Positions 14,688 to 23,798 of a DNA stretch of 64,000 bases are shown one piece after another. Numbering within the stretch: the stretch's first letter is position 1; every line of letters starts with the position of its first letter. The DNA is from Paraburkholderia sp. BL23I1N1. GTDB lineage: Bacteria; Pseudomonadota; Gammaproteobacteria; Burkholderiales; Burkholderiaceae. The notes beneath the pieces were generated by a model. The model did not search any database and had not been told where the DNA came from. It worked only from the letters and a program-made list of their open reading frames with translations. The stretch lies in NCBI RefSeq assembly GCF_003610295.1, contig NZ_RAPV01000001.1, forward strand, positions 2,232,001 through 2,296,000. The letters run 5' to 3'. A program made the translations under genes and the position numbers.

Positions 14688-17093
14688 ATGAGCCACACTG
14701 AACCGACGGAAGCGCCCATCGAAAGTGGCGGCGTCGGCGCCCGCGTGAGGCGTCGCGAGGATGAGCGACATTTGCATGGCAAGGGAAAATTCGTTGCCGA
14801 CTATACGTTTCCTGATTTGCAGGAAGTGGCGTTCTTGCGCAGCCCACTTGCGCATGCTCGCATCGAGCGCGTCGGCAAACCTGAACGCTTCGCCGACCGT
14901 GTCATTGTGCGGGAAGACATGCAGACAGCGGCAGACATTGTGGCCGACTCCAGCTTGCCGACCTACAAGCCTTCGTCGCACCCGCCGCTCGCATCCGGGA
15001 AAGTCCGCTTTGTCGGCGAGCCTGTGGCGATGTGTTTCGCGAGTTCCCGCGCCGAGGCCGAGGACATCGCGGAGGAAGTCGAGCTGGATCTGGAGGAGCT
15101 GCCTGCGTTGGCGAATGCATTTACAGCACGCGAGCGTACAGACGTGCGGGTGCATGACCACTGGACAGACAATCTCTTCCTCGATCTGAAGGCGGATGTC
15201 AATTTCGACGAGCGCTCTAAAGATGCACCCGTCGTCGTCAGGCAAAAGGTCGACCTGGCCCGTCAGTGCATGGTCCCAATGGAAGGCAAGGCTGTGCTGG
15301 CCTATTGGGACCACACGCAGGCGCAACTGGTCGTCATTACGTCGACCCAGGTCCCGCACATGATCCGTACGGTGCTTGCGCAATGCCTCGGTATTGACCA
15401 TGCTCAGGTGCGCGTCATTTCGCCTGATGTGGGCGGTGCATTCGGCTACAAGTGTGTACTTCAGCAGGAAGAGCTCTGCATTGCGTGGCTTGCCCTCACC
15501 TACAAACGTCCGTTTCGCTTTATCGAAGACCGTCGCGAGCATTTGATCGCGGGTGCGAATACGCGCCAGCACCACTACGAACTTACCGCGTATGCGGACA
15601 ACAACGGGCGGCTCCTGGCACTGGACTGCAATCTGTTGATTGACGGCGGCGCATATTCCGCGTGGCCTTTTACGATTGGGCTCGAAACAGGGCAGGCGTT
15701 GGGTAACCTGCCTGGCCCCTATGATTTCAGCGGATACCGCTGCCGTACCCAGTGCGCGGCAACCAACAAGCCCGGGTTCCTCCCGTATCGTGGCGTGGCA
15801 CGCACCGGTGTCTGTTTCGCGATCGAACTGACGATGGACGCCATTGCGCGGGCAGTCGGTCGCGAAGCGTGGGAGGTTCGCTACGACAATCTGATTCGCG
15901 GGGCCGACATGCCCTATACGAACGTTGTCAAGAAGCACTACGACAGTGGCGACTTCCAGGAGAGTTTGAAGCGGGCCGCTGAACAGCTTGATGTTGCCAG
16001 GTGGCGCCGTCGCCAGAAAGAGGGCGAGCCAGACGGCAGGTTGATCGGTATCGGGTTCGCAACATTCACTGAGCAATCGGCACACGGCACGGCGGTGTTT
16101 GCTTCGTGGGGCCTGCCGGTCGTCCCAGGCTACGACCTGGCAACTGTCCGGATCACAGCGGATGGCGGTCTGGAAGTTCGTGCCGGAATCCATTCCCATG
16201 GCCAGGGTATGGAAACGACCTTGGCGCAGATCGCAAATGAAGTGCTGGGTGTTCCCATTCAGAAGATCAAGGTCGTGCACGGCGATACGGCTCTCACACC
16301 GTACTCGACGGGTACCTACGCCTCTCGCAGCATTGTCATGGCAGGTGGTGCAGTCGCGGCAACGTGCCGTGAACTGGTGCCGCGACTGATCAAAATTGGC
16401 GCGCATATCCTGGGTGAACCGGAAGGCGCGGTCCGATTCGAGGCCGGCGAGGTAGTTGGCGCAACGGGACGGGTATCCCTCGCGGAGATCGGTCACGCGT
16501 GGTATCTGCGGCCCGAACGCTTACCCCCGGGCGTGGATCTTACCGGGCTCGAAGCAACTCAGGGTTTCAAGCCGAAAGTCGACACCGGCGCGTTCAGCTA
16601 CGCGACGCATGCGGCCGCCGTGGCGGTTGATACAAAAACGGGCCACGTCGACATCCTGGATTACGTCATCGTTGAAGACTGCGGACGAATGATTAACCCG
16701 ATGGTTGTCGAAGGCCAGACCATCGGCGGCACGGCACAGGGTATCGGCACCGCGTTCTATGAAGAAACGCTATACGACGATAACGCTCAGCCACTGACGT
16801 CCACGCTCGCAGACTACATGTTGCCCGGGCCGACGGAGTTGCCGCCGTTGACCATCATTCATATGGAGACGCCGTCGCCCTACACGGAATTCGGCGCGAA
16901 GGGGGTGGGCGAAGGCGGTGCAATCGCACCCCCTGCCACGCTTTTCAATGCGGTGAACGATGCGCTTAGTCCTATTGGAGCACTCGTCAGCGAGACACCC
17001 CTCACGCCGCGACGGCTGCTTGCCGCGATTGAGGCGGCCAAAGCGGCCTCGCGCAGCAAGGCAGAAGCAGAACATGCTCACGAGGTGATTTGA
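14688..17093 (+). CDS. picA: Molybdenum hydroxylase large subunit (PicA, picolinate dehydrogenase)
   Basis: The 801-aa protein is a xanthine-oxidase-family molybdopterin-binding subunit (CoxL type). It shows the N-terminal GVGARVRRREDERHLHGKGKFVADY, the cofactor-binding region around DVGGAFGYKC, and the catalytic glutamate in GVGEGGA (E742). It should hydroxylate picolinate at C6 using water. Two ATGs are possible; 14688 is preferred because the AGGGGG at 14676-14681 sits directly against 14682 but six bases before 14688. The stop overlaps the next ATG (TGATG). The Mo cofactor of this family usually needs XdhC-type maturation, yet the xdhC of this cluster is truncated. Confidence 0.9.
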   Translation: MSHTEPTEAPIESGGVGARVRRREDERHLHGKGKFVADYTFPDLQEVAFLRSPLAHARIERVGKPERFADRVIVREDMQTAADIVADSSLPTYKPSSHPPLASGKVRFVGEPVAMCFASSRAEAEDIAEEVELDLEELPALANAFTARERTDVRVHDHWTDNLFLDLKADVNFDERSKDAPVVVRQKVDLARQCMVPMEGKAVLAYWDHTQAQLVVITSTQVPHMIRTVLAQCLGIDHAQVRVISPDVGGAFGYKCVLQQEELCIAWLALTYKRPFRFIEDRREHLIAGANTRQHHYELTAYADNNGRLLALDCNLLIDGGAYSAWPFTIGLETGQALGNLPGPYDFSGYRCRTQCAATNKPGFLPYRGVARTGVCFAIELTMDAIARAVGREAWEVRYDNLIRGADMPYTNVVKKHYDSGDFQESLKRAAEQLDVARWRRRQKEGEPDGRLIGIGFATFTEQSAHGTAVFASWGLPVVPGYDLATVRITADGGLEVRAGIHSHGQGMETTLAQIANEVLGVPIQKIKVVHGDTALTPYSTGTYASRSIVMAGGAVAATCRELVPRLIKIGAHILGEPEGAVRFEAGEVVGATGRVSLAEIGHAWYLRPERLPPGVDLTGLEATQGFKPKVDTGAFSYATHAAAVAVDTKTGHVDILDYVIVEDCGRMINPMVVEGQTIGGTAQGIGTAFYEETLYDDNAQPLTSTLADYMLPGPTELPPLTIIHMETPSPYTEFGAKGVGEGGAIAPPATLFNAVNDALSPIGALVSETPLTPRRLLAAIEAAKAASRSKAEAEHAHEVI

Positions 17094-17932
17094 TGAAGGC
17101 CGCTGCTTTTGAATACGTACGCGCCGCTACATTGTCTGACGCGTTACGTGAGTTCGATGATTCGGCGACGGGTGTGAAACCGATCGCCGGTAGCCAGTCG
17201 ATGGGGCCGATGCTGAATCTCCGTCTGGCGAGGCCATCGCGCGTGGTCGATGTGTCACATGTTGACGAATTGCGCAGTGTCACTGTCGTAGGTGATGTGG
17301 TTCGTGTGGGCGCGGCGATCACTCACGCGGAAATCGAGGACGGGAAGTTCGAGCCTTTGCGCAACGGATTTATGCAGTATGTCGCCTCGGGTATTGCATA
17401 CCGCGCGATTCGTAACAGAGGAACCATCGGCGGCAGTCTGGCGCATGCTGACCCCGCGGCGGACTGGCCGCTGGCGCTTTCAGCCCTCGATGCCCGGCTT
17501 GAGCTCGCGAAGGCGGGCAGTACGCGTCAAGTGCGCGCCAGTGAGTTCATGCTGGGCGCCTTTACAACGCTGCTCGAAGACGGCGAGATTATCTCTGCGG
17601 TTCTGTTGCCGAAAATCGGGGGCACCCTGCGTTGGGGCTATTACAAGCTTTGCCGTAAGACTGGCGAGTTCGCCCACGCAAGCGCAGCTGCGGCGTTTGA
17701 CGCGCAAACCGGCCTGGCCCGCGTGGTCCTTGGCGCGCTTGATGGCCCGCCGACCGCATTGGACTCGCTTGCGCAGTCAATCGCGAAGCAGGGGCCAAGT
17801 GCCGCCACGCCGGAAGCGATTGCGGCAGGTGTAGCGAACGCGATGCCGAATGCGGATGCCATCGACCGCTCCATGCACGCCGCCACGGTTGAGCGCTGTC
17901 TTGCACAAACCTTCGGTTCATCCGCGCGTTAA
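17093..17932 (+). CDS. picA: Molybdenum hydroxylase FAD-binding subunit (PicA)
   Basis: The 279-aa subunit belongs to the CoxM/NdhF-type FAD-binding proteins. It shows the flavin-binding GSQSMGPMLNLRLARPS (about 32-48) and the second motif RNRGTIGGSLAHADPAAD. It accepts electrons from the 2Fe-2S clusters and passes them on to an external acceptor. The ATG overlaps the large-subunit stop by one base, and a good GAGGTGAT precedes it. A TTG three bases upstream would add one Met only. Confidence 0.9.
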   Translation: MKAAAFEYVRAATLSDALREFDDSATGVKPIAGSQSMGPMLNLRLARPSRVVDVSHVDELRSVTVVGDVVRVGAAITHAEIEDGKFEPLRNGFMQYVASGIAYRAIRNRGTIGGSLAHADPAADWPLALSALDARLELAKAGSTRQVRASEFMLGAFTTLLEDGEIISAVLLPKIGGTLRWGYYKLCRKTGEFAHASAAAAFDAQTGLARVVLGALDGPPTALDSLAQSIAKQGPSAATPEAIAAGVANAMPNADAIDRSMHAATVERCLAQTFGSSAR

Positions 17933-17951
17933 CGCGTGAACAGGAATTTCC

Positions 17952-19163
17952 ATGTCTGTCATTGAACTCACTATCAACGACCGGGCGATACGCGGCGAGG
18001 TTGCGCCGCGCACGCATCTGGGCGATTTCCTGCGCGATAACCAGAATCTGACCGGTACCCACCTGGGGTGCGAGCACGGAGTGTGCGGCGCGTGCACCGT
18101 CCTTATCGACGGCGAACCGGTGCGTTCCTGCATTACTTTCGCGGTTGCTTGCAACCACCAGAAGGTGCGTACGATCGAAGGGTTCGACGACGATGAACTG
18201 ATGAAGCGCATCCGTCGATCGTTCTCGGTGCATCACGGCCTGCAGTGCGGCTACTGTACGCCGGGCATGCTCATTACGGCACGCGATATCGTACGTCGTT
18301 TTCCTGACGCTGATGAGTCGCGCATCCGTCTCGAGCTGTCCGGAAATCTGTGCCGCTGTACCGGCTACATGGGCATCGTCAACGCTATCAAAGCGGTACT
18401 TGGCGACCTGAAAGACAATCCGATCGCTGACGTTCTCACCTTTCCCGCTGCTCCAGTTCGACAAGCGGCGACGCAGGAAGCAGGTGCATTCCAGACATTT
18501 GCAGCGGTGGCAGTTGCCCCGTCGACTGCACCGGAACGGGCGCTGCAAGAGGCTAGCGCGGCATCGTCGGTTGCTGCTGCCCAGCCGACGGGTGAGCGCA
18601 AAGGCTGGACGGCGATTGATGACAGTTTCGTCGTGCCGTTTCCGCTTGAGCGGGTCTGGGGCTTTATGGGGGACCTTCCTTCCGTCACCGGCTGTCTGCC
18701 AGGGGCGGAACTGATCGAGCACGATGCCGAAAAAGTGAAAGGCAAGATCGCCGTCAAATTTGGGCCGATATCGGCGAATTTTGCCGGTGCCGCACGCCTT
18801 GAGCGTGATGACGCGGCGTATCGCGCCGTGATGCGAGGCGCCGGCCAGGACAACATCAGCCGCTCGAAAGCGAACGGTGACGTGACCTACGCGTTAAGTG
18901 ATGAAGCCAACGGAACGCAGACGCGCGTGGCCGTCACGCTCGAATACATGTTGCAAGGACCGCTCGCGCAATTTTCGCGGTCCGGGCTTGTTAAAGACTT
19001 TGTTCGACGGATGATTGCTGACTTTGGCATGCGAATTAACGCACAGTTGGGCGGCGTGGATGTGCCGGACTCGGCGGTGCTGCAGACCCGATTCAACGTC
19101 GGTAGTCTGGTGTGGAGTGTCCTGTGGGGTCGTATAAAACGGCTCTTTGGCGGCCGCGAATAA
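17952..19163 (+). CDS. picA: Fused 2Fe-2S subunit and CoxG-type (SRPBCC) domain of PicA
   Basis: The 403-aa protein joins two modules. Residues 1-160 are a CoxS-type iron-sulphur subunit with C40, C45, C48, C60 for the plant-type cluster and C99, C102, C134, C136 for the second cluster. After an Ala-rich linker (about 160-205), residues about 210-365 form a CoxG/SRPBCC domain (PFPLERVWGFMGDLPSVTGCLPGAEL...). CoxG in CO dehydrogenase systems is a separate protein linked to membrane recruitment of the enzyme. The end of the domain (SLVWSVLWGRIKRLFGGRE) is amphipathic and may touch the membrane. Such CoxS-CoxG fusions are uncommon but not unique. Confidence 0.9.
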   Translation: MSVIELTINDRAIRGEVAPRTHLGDFLRDNQNLTGTHLGCEHGVCGACTVLIDGEPVRSCITFAVACNHQKVRTIEGFDDDELMKRIRRSFSVHHGLQCGYCTPGMLITARDIVRRFPDADESRIRLELSGNLCRCTGYMGIVNAIKAVLGDLKDNPIADVLTFPAAPVRQAATQEAGAFQTFAAVAVAPSTAPERALQEASAASSVAAAQPTGERKGWTAIDDSFVVPFPLERVWGFMGDLPSVTGCLPGAELIEHDAEKVKGKIAVKFGPISANFAGAARLERDDAAYRAVMRGAGQDNISRSKANGDVTYALSDEANGTQTRVAVTLEYMLQGPLAQFSRSGLVKDFVRRMIADFGMRINAQLGGVDVPDSAVLQTRFNVGSLVWSVLWGRIKRLFGGRE

Positions 19164-19231
19164 ATACTGTTGCAACGATAGCGGAAGACGGGGGCGTAGC
19201 GTGTCAAGCACGCCGCCTCGCGTTCTTATTA

Positions 19232-19243
19232 TCAGTATACTGA
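19232..19243. promoter_or_regulatory. Probable PicR operator upstream of picC
   Basis: TCAGTATACTGA is a perfect 12-bp palindrome, 19 bp before the picC GTG. It sits in an AT-rich stretch (ttcttattatcagtatactgattaaaaac) that probably also forms the picC promoter. It is the most symmetrical of three copies. Confidence 0.8.
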
Positions 19244-19262
19244 TTAAAAACTGGAGTGTGTC

Positions 19263-20228
19263 GTGAGTAAACGGATTCGGAAGATTGCTTTGGAAGAGCA
19301 CTTTTCAACGCCTGGCTTCCAGGGCTACTCAAAAAGCTTCACGCAGCACATCGCGCCAGACGTGCTCGCTGATCTTGCAGCCCGGCTTGCGGATTTCGAC
19401 GAGCAACGGATCGTCGAGATGGACCGCGCCGGGATCGATTACACCATCCTGTCCCAGACTGGGCCGAGCGTGCAGGGTGAGACTGACCCGGCCCTGGCAC
19501 TTGCTCGCGCCAGAGAGAGCAACGACTTTCTGGCACAACAGATTGCGCGGCACCCGACGCGGTTTGGTGGGTTTGCCACGCTGCCGATGCACACGCCTCG
19601 GGGCGCCATTGATGAATTGACCCGCACCGTCCGGGAATTCGGTTTTAAGGGCGCGCTGGTGAATGGGCACACGCTGGGAACGTACTACGATGACCGTGAT
19701 TACGACCCTTTCTGGGAACGGATGCAGGAACTCGAAGTACCGCTGTATCTGCATCCTACCGATGCGTATGTGATGCCGAAGGTCTTCGATGGCCATCCAG
19801 AATTGACGGGTGCCGCGTGGGGGTGGGGTGTTGAAACTGGCAGCCATGCATTGCGCCTTCTCTTCGGCGGTGTCTTCGACCGATTCCCCAAACTGAAAGT
19901 CATTCTGGGTCACATGGGTGAGGGCTTGCCCTACCTGCGCTGGCGGTTTGATAGCCGTTTCGCGGTTTACTCGCACGGTATTCATCTCGAACGCGCGCCT
20001 TCCGAGTACATCGGAACAAACATCCTGATTACCACTTCCGGTGTGTGCTCGGCGCCATCCCTGCTTGGCGCAATCGGAGAAATGGGCCCGGAGGCCGTGA
20101 TGTTTTCGGTGGACTACCCGTACGAATCCACGGCGATTGCCGCCGATTTCATTGAGCAGGCGCCGCTCGACGAGCACGTCAGAAATCTCGTTTGCCATGG
20201 CAACGCTGAACGTATCTTCAAGCTGTGA
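19263..20228 (+). CDS. picC: 3,6-dihydroxypicolinate decarboxylase, amidohydrolase-2 family (PicC)
   Basis: The 321-aa protein belongs to the amidohydrolase-2/ACMSD superfamily of non-oxidative aromatic decarboxylases. Likely metal and catalytic residues are E11-x-H13 (ALEEH), H164 (LHPTD), H217 (ILGHMGEG) and D284 (SVDYPYE). In JQ135 PicC removes the 2-carboxylate of 3,6-dihydroxypicolinate to give 2,5-dihydroxypyridine, where picolinate and nicotinate pathways meet. The start is GTG with CTGGAG nine bases before it. It has its own operator and begins the second transcription block (picC-G-E-D-F). Confidence 0.9.
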   Translation: MSKRIRKIALEEHFSTPGFQGYSKSFTQHIAPDVLADLAARLADFDEQRIVEMDRAGIDYTILSQTGPSVQGETDPALALARARESNDFLAQQIARHPTRFGGFATLPMHTPRGAIDELTRTVREFGFKGALVNGHTLGTYYDDRDYDPFWERMQELEVPLYLHPTDAYVMPKVFDGHPELTGAAWGWGVETGSHALRLLFGGVFDRFPKLKVILGHMGEGLPYLRWRFDSRFAVYSHGIHLERAPSEYIGTNILITTSGVCSAPSLLGAIGEMGPEAVMFSVDYPYESTAIAADFIEQAPLDEHVRNLVCHGNAERIFKL

Positions 20229-20286
20229 TGCTGTTTTTTTACCGCGAGCAGCAAAAAAATCACGTTAAATTTATCTAGAGGTAACC

Positions 20287-21039
20287 ATGACGAAGCAATA
20301 CAGAATTGGTCAGATTGTGCCGAGTTCGAACACGACGATGGAGACGGAGATTCCGGCGATGTTGCTCGCGCGCCAGACGATCCGTGCCGAGCGTTTCACG
20401 TTCCACTCCAGCCGCATGCGCATGAAGAAGGTGGTGAAGGAAGAGTTGGCCGCCATGGATGCTGAGTCCGACCGCTGTGCGCTCGAACTCAGCGATGCCC
20501 GCGTCGATGTGCTCGGCTATGCGTGTCTGGTCGCGATCATGGCGATGGGTCACGGTTACCACCGCGTGTCGCAGAAGCGTCTGCATGCGCGCACGGTCGA
20601 GAATGGTGGGGCGGCGCCGGTCATCACCAGCGCTGGCGCACTCGTCGATGCGCTAAAGGTGATCGGCGCAAAGCGTATCGTGGTGGTCGCCCCGTACATG
20701 AAGCCGCTCACCGAACTGGTGGTCGACTACATCCGTAACGAAGGTTACGAGGTGCTCGATTGCCGTGCCCTCGAGATTCCCGACAACCTCGACGTGGGCC
20801 GTCATGACCCGAGCCTGCTGCCGGGCATCGTTTCCCAGATGGACACGACGCATGCCGACGCGATCGTGCTCTCGGCGTGCGTTCAGATGCCTTCGCTGCC
20901 GGCCGTAGCCAAGGTGGAAGCGATGACGGGCAAGCCCGTCATCACCGCCTCGATTGCGACGACCTACGCGATGCTCAAGCAGCTTGATCTGGAAGCGGTG
21001 GTGCCGGGTGCCGGCGCATTGCTTTCGGGTGCCTACTGA
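20287..21039 (+). CDS. picG: Maleate cis-trans isomerase (PicG/NicE/MaiA)
   Basis: The 250-aa protein is an Asp/Glu-racemase-family maleate isomerase. The two active-site cysteines are C80 (GYACLVAIMAMG) and C198 (LSACVQMPSLPAV), matching the known C82/C200 pair in spacing. The N-terminal IGQIVPSSNTTMETEIPAML is typical. It converts maleate to fumarate, the last step before the citric-acid cycle. A strong GAGG precedes the ATG at 20287. In A. faecalis JQ135 picG lies outside the named pic cluster; here it is inside. Confidence 0.92.
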   Translation: MTKQYRIGQIVPSSNTTMETEIPAMLLARQTIRAERFTFHSSRMRMKKVVKEELAAMDAESDRCALELSDARVDVLGYACLVAIMAMGHGYHRVSQKRLHARTVENGGAAPVITSAGALVDALKVIGAKRIVVVAPYMKPLTELVVDYIRNEGYEVLDCRALEIPDNLDVGRHDPSLLPGIVSQMDTTHADAIVLSACVQMPSLPAVAKVEAMTGKPVITASIATTYAMLKQLDLEAVVPGAGALLSGAY

Positions 21040-21082
21040 CGTGCTGACGCTTAACGACTCCGATAACGACGCCGAGACCCGT

Positions 21083-21937
21083 ATGAGCCACACATCCACC
21101 TTCCTCTACGGCGGCAACGTTCACGCGAACGGAATCCGCCAGCACTACCTGCGCTACGGGGTCGCGACCGGCGCGCGCGCCGGTCGCGACCCCGTCATCA
21201 TCGTGCCGGGCATAACCAGTCCGGCTGTGACGTGGGGTTTCGTCGGCGAGCACTTCGGCACGACGTTCGACACCTATGTGCTCGATGTTCGTGGCCGGGG
21301 CCTGTCCTCGGCATCGGACACACTGGACTACAGCCTGGATGCGCAGGCCGCGGATCTGGTCGCGTTCGCCCAGGCGCTGGGGCTGACGCGCTACAGCGTG
21401 GTGGGCCACTCGATGGGCGGCCGCATTGGCGTACGCGCCGCGCGCACGCAGCCGCACGGTCTTGCGCGGCTGGTCATGCTCGATCCGCCCGTGTCCGGTC
21501 CGGGCCGTCGCCCGTATCCGTCGCAACTGCCCTGGTACGTCGATTCGATGCGCCTCGCGCGCGAAGGCACGGACGCCGAGGGTATGCGCGCGTTCTGTCC
21601 CAGCTGGACCGATGAGCAGCGCCAACTGCGCGCCGAGTGGCTGCACACGTGTGACGAGCGCGCCGTGATCGCGAGCTTTCGGGGCTTCCATACCGATGAC
21701 GTGCATGGGGACCTGCCGCACGTCGGCGTGCCCGTCCTGCTGATGACGGCCGGACGCGGCGACGTGGTCCGACTCGAAGACATCGAGGAGATCCACACGC
21801 TGGTGCCGCAGCTCAAGCACTCGCACGTGTCCGACGCCGGCCACATGATTCCGTGGGACGACGAACACGGTTTCTATCGCGCGTTCGGTGACTTCCTGGG
21901 CGCGCCGCTGCCGGTTCTGGCCGCCAACCGGGCCTGA
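21083..21937 (+). CDS. picE: N-formylmaleamate deformylase, α/β-hydrolase (PicE/NicD)
   Basis: The 284-aa protein is an α/β-hydrolase with S110 in GHSMGG, D134 (VMLD) and H254 (DAGHMIPWDD), the triad arrangement of NicD. It hydrolyses N-formylmaleamate to maleamate and formate. The ATG at 21083 gives the expected N-terminus (HANGIRQHYLRYG); the frame stays open further upstream, overlapping picG, but that part is in the wrong frame for picG and not native. A GTG at 21041 is a less likely start. The ribosome-binding site is weak, so translation may be coupled to picG. Confidence 0.92.
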   Translation: MSHTSTFLYGGNVHANGIRQHYLRYGVATGARAGRDPVIIVPGITSPAVTWGFVGEHFGTTFDTYVLDVRGRGLSSASDTLDYSLDAQAADLVAFAQALGLTRYSVVGHSMGGRIGVRAARTQPHGLARLVMLDPPVSGPGRRPYPSQLPWYVDSMRLAREGTDAEGMRAFCPSWTDEQRQLRAEWLHTCDERAVIASFRGFHTDDVHGDLPHVGVPVLLMTAGRGDVVRLEDIEEIHTLVPQLKHSHVSDAGHMIPWDDEHGFYRAFGDFLGAPLPVLAANRA

Positions 21938-21961
21938 CACCCCTCTTTCAAGGAGAACACG

Positions 21962-22996
21962 ATGCCAGTCAGCGATTACCAGATGGTTGACGCGTGGAAG
22001 CAGGTGTTGACACTCTCGCGCCTTGAAGCGGGCCAGACTGTCACGATTCTGACGAGCGCGGCCACCCATGCGCAAACGCTCTCGACCGCGTTGATCGCGA
22101 CGCAGTCAATGGGTGCGATCGTCAACCGGCTGGACCTGCCGCCGGTGAATGGCGAGAAGGCGCTCAGCCGCGACTCGCTCGCATACCTTGGCACGACACC
22201 GCTCACGGGTAACCCCGCAGCGATTGCCGCGCTCAAGGCGAGCGACCTTGTTCTGGACCTGATGACGCTGCTGTTCTCGCCGGAGCAACTCGACATTCTG
22301 AATACCGGCACCAAGATCCTGCTCGCAGTCGAGCCGCCTGAAGTGCTTACGCGGCTCGTGCCAAGTCTGGCCGACCGCGAGCGGGTGCTGGCCGCTCAGG
22401 CCCGCATCAACCGGTCCAAAGAAATGCACATTATTTCGGCCGCCGGGACGGACTTCCACTGTCCGATCGGCGAATTCGAGGCGATCGCGGAATACGGTTT
22501 CGTCGACACGCCAGGCCGGTGGGATCACTGGCCCAGCGGTTTTGCGCTGACGTTCCCGGACGAAGGCCGCGCCTACGGGCGCATCGTAATCGACCGGGGC
22601 GACATCCTGCTGCCGCAAAAGTGCTATGTGCAGGACCGGATCGAGTTCACCGTCGAGAACGGCTTTGCCACCCGCATTGAGGGCGGCATGGACGCGGACC
22701 TGCTCAAGGAGTACATGGGCACCTTCAGGGACCCCGAGGCATACGCCATCTCGCACATCGGCTGGGGGCTTCAGCCACGCGCGCACTGGTCAACGTTGGG
22801 GCTGTATGACCGGGAGGCGACCATCGGCATGGACGCGCGTGCCTTCGAGGGCAACTTCCTGTTCTCGCTCGGACCGAACAACGAAGCGGGTGGCAAGCGC
22901 ACAACCACCTGCCATATCGACATTCCACTGCGTCACTGCGATGTGTTCCTCGATGGTGAGGCGGTGGTGCGCAACGGCCAGGTGCTGGATAAGTGA
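21962..22996 (+). CDS. picD: 2,5-dihydroxypyridine 5,6-dioxygenase (PicD/NicX)
   Basis: The 344-aa protein matches the NicX family, a non-heme Fe(II) extradiol-type dioxygenase that opens 2,5-dihydroxypyridine to N-formylmaleamate. The known iron ligands H265, H318 and D320 of Pseudomonas NicX fall here at exactly the same positions (SHIGWG; TCHIDI). Length also agrees. A clear AAGGAG lies eight bases before the ATG. It sits between the deformylase and the maleamate amidase, an order suited to the sequential reactions. Confidence 0.95.
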   Translation: MPVSDYQMVDAWKQVLTLSRLEAGQTVTILTSAATHAQTLSTALIATQSMGAIVNRLDLPPVNGEKALSRDSLAYLGTTPLTGNPAAIAALKASDLVLDLMTLLFSPEQLDILNTGTKILLAVEPPEVLTRLVPSLADRERVLAAQARINRSKEMHIISAAGTDFHCPIGEFEAIAEYGFVDTPGRWDHWPSGFALTFPDEGRAYGRIVIDRGDILLPQKCYVQDRIEFTVENGFATRIEGGMDADLLKEYMGTFRDPEAYAISHIGWGLQPRAHWSTLGLYDREATIGMDARAFEGNFLFSLGPNNEAGGKRTTTCHIDIPLRHCDVFLDGEAVVRNGQVLDK

Positions 22997-23005
22997 GGAA
23001 TCGGC

Positions 23006-23629
23006 ATGTCCAATGAACTTGATACCTACCAGCGCCAGAGCTTTGGCTCGACGCTCGAACCGAAGGCGCCGGTGGGTCTGCTTATCGTCGACTTTGTCAA
23101 CGGCTTTGCCGACCCCGAGGTGTTTGGCGGGGGCAACATCGCACCGGCCATCGAGCGCACCGTTCTTCTGCTGGCCCATGCGCGCGAGCGCGGCTGGCCC
23201 ATTGCCCACACGCGCATCGTGTTCGCGGACGACGATGCGGACCACAACATCTTTACGTTGAAGGTGCCGGGTCTGCTCGCACTCAAGGAGCACACGCACA
23301 ACAGCGCCATCGTGCCGCAACTCACGCCGCGTGAGGGCGAACTGGTGGTGCGCAAGACGGTGCCCTCGGCATTCTTCGGCACGTCGCTGGCTGCGTGGCT
23401 TGCGCAGCGTGGCGTGCAGACGCTGCTGGTCGCTGGTGCGGTGACGAGCGGCTGTGTGCGCTCGAGCGTGGTTGACGCGATGCAGTACGGCTTCCGTCCG
23501 CTCGTACTTTCCGACTGCGTGGGCGACCGCGCCATCGCCCCGCACGAGGCCAACCTCTTTGATATGGCACAGAAGTATGCCGCCGTCATGACCCGGGACG
23601 AAGCACTCAGCGTTCTCGGAAATATGTAG
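23006..23629 (+). CDS. picF: Maleamate amidohydrolase, isochorismatase-like (PicF/NicF)
   Basis: The 207-aa cysteine hydrolase has the isochorismatase-family triad D29 (LIVDFVNGF), K117 (VVRKTVPS) and C150 (VTSGCVRSS). It converts maleamate to maleate and ammonia. It starts nine bases after the picD stop, with GAGGAAT as ribosome-binding site. A hairpin 16 bp downstream may end this transcript. Confidence 0.93.
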   Translation: MSNELDTYQRQSFGSTLEPKAPVGLLIVDFVNGFADPEVFGGGNIAPAIERTVLLLAHARERGWPIAHTRIVFADDDADHNIFTLKVPGLLALKEHTHNSAIVPQLTPREGELVVRKTVPSAFFGTSLAAWLAQRGVQTLLVAGAVTSGCVRSSVVDAMQYGFRPLVLSDCVGDRAIAPHEANLFDMAQKYAAVMTRDEALSVLGNM

Positions 23630-23645
23630 CCGGTGTGAAGTAAGA

Positions 23646-23669
23646 GGGCGCGTCAGGTGGGACGCGCCC
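23646..23669 (+). terminator. Hairpin after picF
   Basis: A perfect 9-bp stem (gggcgcgtc / gacgcgccc) with a 6-nt loop follows the picF stop. There is no T-run, so it may be a weak terminator or an RNA-stabilising structure between the catabolic and transport genes. Confidence 0.5.
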
Positions 23670-23798
23670 GATGTCGATCAGTAGCGCCTCTCGAATCGCC
23701 ACGTGTGTCAACGAGGGTCCGTCTATATTGAGCCACCTTTCAATAATTACGTATAACTAAGTATATCTGTGGAGCGAACCGTGCAGCCAGGAGTGGGA

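Noticed and set aside
14667..16496. 609-codon minus-strand open frame in the PicA large-subunit gene
   Set aside because: Antisense shadow; no domain signature or ribosome-binding site.
11248..23629. Nicotinate (nic) pathway
   Set aside because: No NicA/NicB-type pair or NicC monooxygenase is present, while PicC-type decarboxylase and a Rieske oxygenase are; the lower steps are common to both pathways.
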